From assembly GCF_000657795.2 (NCBI RefSeq), contig NZ_JHEP02000005.1, positions 1-64,000 of the forward strand: a stretch of DNA of 64,000 bases, given 5' to 3'. The stretch's first letter is position 1. Each line of letters starts with the position of its first letter. The position numbers were made by a program, and so were the translations under genes. The notes under the pieces are model-generated. The model worked only from the letters and a program-made list of their open reading frames with translations, had not been told where the DNA came from and ran no database searches. Positions 59,810 to 64,000 of this stretch are shown here, in pieces. This DNA is from Bordetella pseudohinzii (GTDB taxonomy: Bacteria > Pseudomonadota > Gammaproteobacteria > Burkholderiales > Burkholderiaceae_B).

Positions 59810-60954
59810 CTATCGCAAAAGTGAGGTCTCCGCTCAAAGTTCTCACGGTCTTTGGCACCCGGCCGGAAGCTATCAAGATGGCTCCGGTGGTGCAGGCCCT
59901 GTCCGTTGACCCGGCATTCGATGCCAAAGTATGCGTTACGGCGCAACATCGGCAGATGCTGGATCAAGTGTTGGGACTCTTTGGCATAAGGCCTGACTTC
60001 GACCTGGACTTGATGAAGCCAGGCCAAGATCTGAGCGACATTACGAGCAATGTTTTACTCGGTATGCGCGATGTCTATCGCGCGTGGACGCCGGATATGG
60101 TGCTGGTCCACGGAGACACCACGACCACTCTGGCGACGAGCTTGTCGGCGTATTACGCGAAAGTCCGAGTTGGGCATGTGGAGGCCGGCCTGCGAACATT
60201 CGACAAGTATTCACCCTGGCCTGAGGAAATGAATCGCCACCTGACCGGCGCGATCGCGGACGTGCATTTTGCACCGACGAATGGAGCGCGGGCCAATCTT
60301 CTGGCCGAAGGCGTAGCGGAAGCCGCGATACACGTCACCGGGAATACGGTGATCGACGCCCTGCTTAAGGTGGTTGAGCATGTCCGCGATGATGCCGTGA
60401 TGCGCAAGCAGTTCGAGGAGCGGTTTGCATTCCTGGATCCTACCAAACGGCTGGTGCTGGTCACGGGCCATCGCCGTGAGAACTTCGGCGCCAGCTTTGA
60501 CAATATCTGCCGCGCTCTGGCTGAGATTGCCGCGCGTGGCGATGTCCAAGTGGTTTATCCCGTGCATCCCAACCCGAATGTGCAGGAGCCGGTGCGTCGT
60601 ATCCTGGGCGGCGTGGCCGGCGTGCATCTCATCGAACCGCTGGACTATCTGCCTTTTGTTTATCTGATGGATCGTAGTGCATTCGTGATCACTGATTCAG
60701 GAGGAATCCAGGAGGAGGCCCCTTCGCTTGGGAAGCCGGTGCTCGTCATGCGCGACACCACGGAGCGCCCGGAGGCCGTTCATGCGGGCACCGTCAAACT
60801 TGTTGGCACAGATCGTACCGCTATCGTCCGTCAGGCGGCCCGGCTCCTGGACGATCCAGCTGCCTATCAAGCAATGGCGCGTGCCCATAATCCCTATGGC
60901 GATGGGCAGGCCGCTTGCCGTATCCGGGATATCCTGAAGTCCATGTATAGCTGA
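59806..60954 (+). CDS. wecB: UDP-GlcNAc 2-epimerase (non-hydrolysing)
   Basis: A 382-residue enzyme that converts UDP-GlcNAc to UDP-ManNAc. It has [56 protein letters not shown] and [30 protein letters not shown], all diagnostic of WecB/MnaA. The start ATG at 59806 overlaps the methyltransferase gene. With wecC downstream it supplies the ManNAcA donor. Confidence 0.96.
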   Translation: MTIAKVRSPLKVLTVFGTRPEAIKMAPVVQALSVDPAFDAKVCVTAQHRQMLDQVLGLFGIRPDFDLDLMKPGQDLSDITSNVLLGMRDVYRAWTPDMVLVHGDTTTTLATSLSAYYAKVRVGHVEAGLRTFDKYSPWPEEMNRHLTGAIADVHFAPTNGARANLLAEGVAEAAIHVTGNTVIDALLKVVEHVRDDAVMRKQFEERFAFLDPTKRLVLVTGHRRENFGASFDNICRALAEIAARGDVQVVYPVHPNPNVQEPVRRILGGVAGVHLIEPLDYLPFVYLMDRSAFVITDSGGIQEEAPSLGKPVLVMRDTTERPEAVHAGTVKLVGTDRTAIVRQAARLLDDPAAYQAMARAHNPYGDGQAACRIRDILKSMYS

Positions 60955-60964
60955 GAAAAAAATC

Positions 60965-62242
60965 ATGTTCGATACTATCGCAATCATCGGTCTCGGTTAT
61001 ATCGGTTTGCCGACTGCCACACTGTTTGCCTCGCGCAAAAAAAAGGTCATCGGTGTGGACGTCAATGCGCACGCGGTGGAGACCATAAACCAAGGCCGCA
61101 TTCATATCGTTGAGCCCGAGCTTGATATCCTCGTGCACGCGGCCGTCAGTGAAGGGCTTTTGCGCGCCACGCTAGTACCTGAACCGGCGGATGCCTTCCT
61201 TATTGCCGTGCCAACGCCTTTTACGGGCAACCACCAGCCAGATCTGACGTATATCGAGGCGGCTGCCCGGACACTGGCGCCGGTACTGCGCAAGGGCAAT
61301 CTCGTTATCCTGGAGTCGACCTCGCCTGTCGGGGCCACCGAGAAGTTGGCCGATTGGCTGGCTCAAGAGCGCCCTGATTTGACCTTTCCGCAACAGGCGG
61401 GCGAGACGGCTGATGTCCAGGTGGCCTACTGCCCGGAACGGGTGCTGCCCGGCCGTGTTGTTCATGAATTGGTCTCTAATGATCGGGTCATCGGCGGAAT
61501 GACGCGGGCGGCGACCGAGATGGCAATTCAACTGTATCGCACCTTTGTCGAAGGCGAACTGGTCGCGACGGATGCCCGCACGGCGGAGATGTGCAAGTTG
61601 ACGGAAAACAGTTTCCGCGACGTGAATATTGCTTTTGCCAACGAACTGTCCATCGTCTGCGACAAGCTTGGTATCAATGTCTGGGAATTGATCAGCCTGG
61701 CCAATCGCCATCCTAGGGTCAATATCTTGCAGCCGGCCGCTGGTGTTGGCGGTCACTGCATCGCGGTCGACCCCTGGTTCATCGTCGATTCGGCGCCCGA
61801 CGAGGCTCGCATTATTCGGACGGCGCGGGAGGTCAACGACGGCAAGCCCGTATGGGTGTTGGATCAGATCAAAATGGCGATAGAGTCGACGCAGACGGTC
61901 AGCCCGGGCAAGCGTCGTCAGGATGTGAAGGTGGCTTGCCTTGGCTTGGCATTCAAACCCGACATCGACGATCTGCGTGAAAGTCCCGCTGTCGGTATCG
62001 CAGAGCGGTTGGCGGAGGTTGGCTGCCAGGTACTGGTGGTGGAACCGAACATCGAAGCGCTTCCTCCTCGGTTGGCAGAGAAGAACTTGACCTTGGTTTC
62101 GCTGGCCCAGGCGTTGGAGACTGCTGACGTAGTGTGCCTATTGGTGAAACACCGTCCTTTTGTCGAGGCGATGCCTGACATCCGCGATCACGCAAGAGTG
62201 ATCGATGTGGTCGGTCTCCTGGCCGCGGGCCCCGCCCGATGA
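60965..62242 (+). CDS. wecC: UDP-ManNAc 6-dehydrogenase
   Basis: A 425-residue NAD-dependent sugar dehydrogenase that oxidises UDP-ManNAc to UDP-ManNAcA. The N-terminal Rossmann motif is IIGLGYIGLPTATLFA; KLTENSFRDVNIAFANEL and the catalytic Cys265 in GVGGHCIAVDPWF are conserved; the C-terminal domain has CLGLAFKPDIDDLRESPA. WecC and not the GalNAc-type enzyme is favoured by the adjacent wecB, but WbpA/WbpO-like specificities share these motifs. It follows wecB after 10 bp. Confidence 0.93.
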   Translation: MFDTIAIIGLGYIGLPTATLFASRKKKVIGVDVNAHAVETINQGRIHIVEPELDILVHAAVSEGLLRATLVPEPADAFLIAVPTPFTGNHQPDLTYIEAAARTLAPVLRKGNLVILESTSPVGATEKLADWLAQERPDLTFPQQAGETADVQVAYCPERVLPGRVVHELVSNDRVIGGMTRAATEMAIQLYRTFVEGELVATDARTAEMCKLTENSFRDVNIAFANELSIVCDKLGINVWELISLANRHPRVNILQPAAGVGGHCIAVDPWFIVDSAPDEARIIRTAREVNDGKPVWVLDQIKMAIESTQTVSPGKRRQDVKVACLGLAFKPDIDDLRESPAVGIAERLAEVGCQVLVVEPNIEALPPRLAEKNLTLVSLAQALETADVVCLLVKHRPFVEAMPDIRDHARVIDVVGLLAAGPAR

Positions 62243-62255
62243 CCCGGAGGCTGTG

Positions 62256-64000
62256 ATGATGCAGAAGCAATCAATGGTTCGGCTTGCGGCGGCCGAGTTC
62301 AGCCGCGGGAATTACTTGAAGGCACTGGACCTTTACAGGGGACTCTCGAAGTCGCTCGGCGACAAGAACTTCCACGCCAATGTGCTTTTGTGCGAACGCC
62401 GTTTGCTCAGGCAGGGCCGTCGAGATTGTTCGCAGTTGCCATTGAAGTCCATCAAGATGGCATGCGTTATGGACGAGTTCACTTTTCAATGCTACGAGCC
62501 TGAATGTGATCTGCTTGCCTTGTCGCCAGATATGGCTCTGGCTGAACTCGAGGCTTTTCAGCCAGACGTGCTATTTATTGAATCTGCTTGGCGGGGTAAG
62601 GATGAACTGTGGCACCGGAAGGTCGGTGGACTAAGCCAAGAGCTGAGGGCCGTACTCCGGTGGAGCAAGGAGCGGCAGGTTCCGACCGTATTCTGGAACA
62701 AGGAGGATCCTGTTCATTTCGAGACGTTCCTTGCCACTGCCCGCGAATTCGATTTTGTCTTTACTACTGATATCGATTGTATATCGCGATACAAGGCGGC
62801 CTTGGGGCATGACCGGGTTTTTCTACTGCCCTTTGCCTGCCAGCCTAAGCTTCATAATCCTATAGAGACTTACAGTCGCAAGGATGCCTTTTGTTTTGCG
62901 GGTGCTTACTATGTTCGCTATCCGGATCGCACGCGGGATTTAGAGAATTACGTCGCACATTTGCCGAGTTTCAAGCCGTTGGAAATATTTGATCGAAATT
63001 TCGGAAAGGGCGATTCGAATTACCAGTTCCCACCGGAATATCAGCCTTATATCGTTGGCACACTGCCGTTCAACGAGATCGATAAGGCTTACAAAGGCTA
63101 TCGCTATTCGATCAATCTAAACTCCATAAAACAGTCGCAGACGATGTTTGCACGTCGGGTGTTTGAGCTCCTTGGCTCGAACACCATTACCGTGAGCAAT
63201 TTCTCCCGCGGTGTACGACTGTTGTTCGGTGACCTTGTCGTGACCAGCGACAATGGCAGTGAGCTCGTAGCTCGCTTGAAACTCATGGATTGGGAGTCGG
63301 AACAAAAACAGCGACTCGCCGCTCTACGCAAGGTAATGCAGGAGCATACCTACGCACACCGTCTAGGTGTGGTAGCGCGCAAAGTACTGGGTTGGAAGCT
63401 CCGAAACGAGCCACCCGAGATAGTGGTAGTGGCCGCTGCTGCGTCCGCAGAGGAGTACATCCAGGTGGTGAGACACTTTCGGTCGCAACAATGCCAGCGC
63501 AAGCGACTGATCGTGGTGGCGCGCAATGCTTGGACTCCTGTGGATGCATTGTCAAACGATGAACTGGTCTTGGATGAAAGTGAGGCGGTTAATCTCCTAA
63601 TCAGTAGTGTCGTCGAAAGCGGGGCATGGTTGGGGCTGATGAACGCCGCAGATTATTACGGACCAAATTACTTGCAGGACATGGCCTTGGCTACGACTTA
63701 TAGCGATGCCGACGCCATAGGCAAGGCTGAATACTATCTTTGGACCGACGGTCGCGTGCATCTGGCCGGGGCGGGGCAGGCCTACGCTAAGAAAGCTCCT
63801 TTGTTGTCGCGAGCGAGTATTGTCAGCATGAGTTCCTTGTCGGATGAGTTAACCGTGGGACGTTGGCTGCAACAGATGACTAATCAATCCACGCTAACCG
63901 GACAGGCAATTGATCCGTTCAACTATTGCGTCAATGGAGACAATGCATCGAACCGTGATGCGGTGTGCGCACGGGTCAATGATGCGAAGATCGACTCAGG
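62256..64000 (+). CDS. CgeB-like glycosyltransferase, truncated at window edge
   Basis: An open frame starts at ATG 62256 with GGAGG 5 nt upstream and continues to the window end, giving at least 581 residues without a stop. Residues about 1-50 are TPR-like (AAEFSRGNYLKALDLYRGLS). Residues about 65-370 resemble the CgeB family (GT4-like glycosyltransferases): a FQPDVLFIESAWRGK segment, PTVFWNKEDPVHFETF, DFVFTTDIDC, and FCFAGAYYVRYPDRT with SINLNSIKQSQTMFARRVFELL. A second domain begins around 400 (PPEIVVVAAAASAEEYIQVVRHFRSQ) and is unclear. It likely adds a sugar in capsule assembly. The codons are more AT-rich than those of the core region. Confidence 0.8.
   Translation, partial: MMQKQSMVRLAAAEFSRGNYLKALDLYRGLSKSLGDKNFHANVLLCERRLLRQGRRDCSQLPLKSIKMACVMDEFTFQCYEPECDLLALSPDMALAELEAFQPDVLFIESAWRGKDELWHRKVGGLSQELRAVLRWSKERQVPTVFWNKEDPVHFETFLATAREFDFVFTTDIDCISRYKAALGHDRVFLLPFACQPKLHNPIETYSRKDAFCFAGAYYVRYPDRTRDLENYVAHLPSFKPLEIFDRNFGKGDSNYQFPPEYQPYIVGTLPFNEIDKAYKGYRYSINLNSIKQSQTMFARRVFELLGSNTITVSNFSRGVRLLFGDLVVTSDNGSELVARLKLMDWESEQKQRLAALRKVMQEHTYAHRLGVVARKVLGWKLRNEPPEIVVVAAAASAEEYIQVVRHFRSQQCQRKRLIVVARNAWTPVDALSNDELVLDESEAVNLLISSVVESGAWLGLMNAADYYGPNYLQDMALATTYSDADAIGKAEYYLWTDGRVHLAGAGQAYAKKAPLLSRASIVSMSSLSDELTVGRWLQQMTNQSTLTGQAIDPFNYCVNGDNASNRDAVCARVNDAKIDS

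Overview
The window looks like a chromosomal segment of a beta-proteobacterium of the family Alcaligenaceae, most likely Bordetella or a close relative such as Achromobacter. The reasons are the high GC content, a dcw (division and cell wall) cluster in which murE and murF are one gene, a Bug-type solute receptor, a PagP homologue, and a capsule export locus with kpsM/kpsT/kpsE-like genes. The species cannot be named from the sequence alone. No transposase, integrase, CRISPR array or prophage gene was seen.

Layout. 1-293 holds a 146-bp direct repeat carrying five copies of a 13-bp palindrome. 477-3776 holds a small membrane protein, a SWIB-domain protein, an M20 amidohydrolase and dihydroorotase (pyrC). 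3802-6093 holds the ABC-F ATPase uup and, divergently, the RNase P RNA (rnpB). 6321-24642 is the dcw cluster: mraZ, rsmH, ftsL, ftsI, murE-murF fusion, mraY, murD, ftsW, murG, murC, ddl, ftsQ, ftsA, ftsZ and lpxC, all on one strand and mostly coupled by overlaps of a few bases. It starts from a promoter overlapped by 10-bp-phased MraZ boxes. 24764-29168 holds dciA (helicase loader, DUF721), an M23 peptidase and secA; E. coli has secM in this interval.

29170-46395 is a mixed housekeeping and metabolic region: VOC-fold protein, DUF1993 protein, Bug receptor, cysteine-dioxygenase-like cupin with a divergent Lrp regulator, ChaC-like cyclotransferase, pagP, mgtE, thioesterase, YeiH-like exporter with a divergent LysR regulator, M20 amidohydrolase, acyl-CoA ligase, inositol-monophosphatase-family protein, mnmC, and a GH31-fold protein that has lost its expected catalytic residues. 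46558-49095 is the methionine ABC importer metNIQ. 49214-49289 is tRNA-Lys(UUU) with a near-consensus promoter.

49653-64000 is a surface-polysaccharide region. It opens with an SDR enzyme and a membrane sulfatase-fold (LTA-synthase-like) protein. A capsule locus with visibly lower GC follows: outer-membrane export lipoprotein, ABC permease and ATPase, inner-membrane KpsE-like protein, a 728-residue coiled-coil protein of unknown role, an FkbM-type methyltransferase, wecB and wecC (making UDP-ManNAc and UDP-ManNAcA), and a CgeB-like glycosyltransferase that runs off the window. Together these suggest an ABC-transporter-dependent capsule containing N-acetylmannosaminuronic acid. The most unusual items are the catalytically degenerate GH31 protein, the coiled-coil protein inside the capsule operon, and the palindrome-bearing repeat at the left edge.
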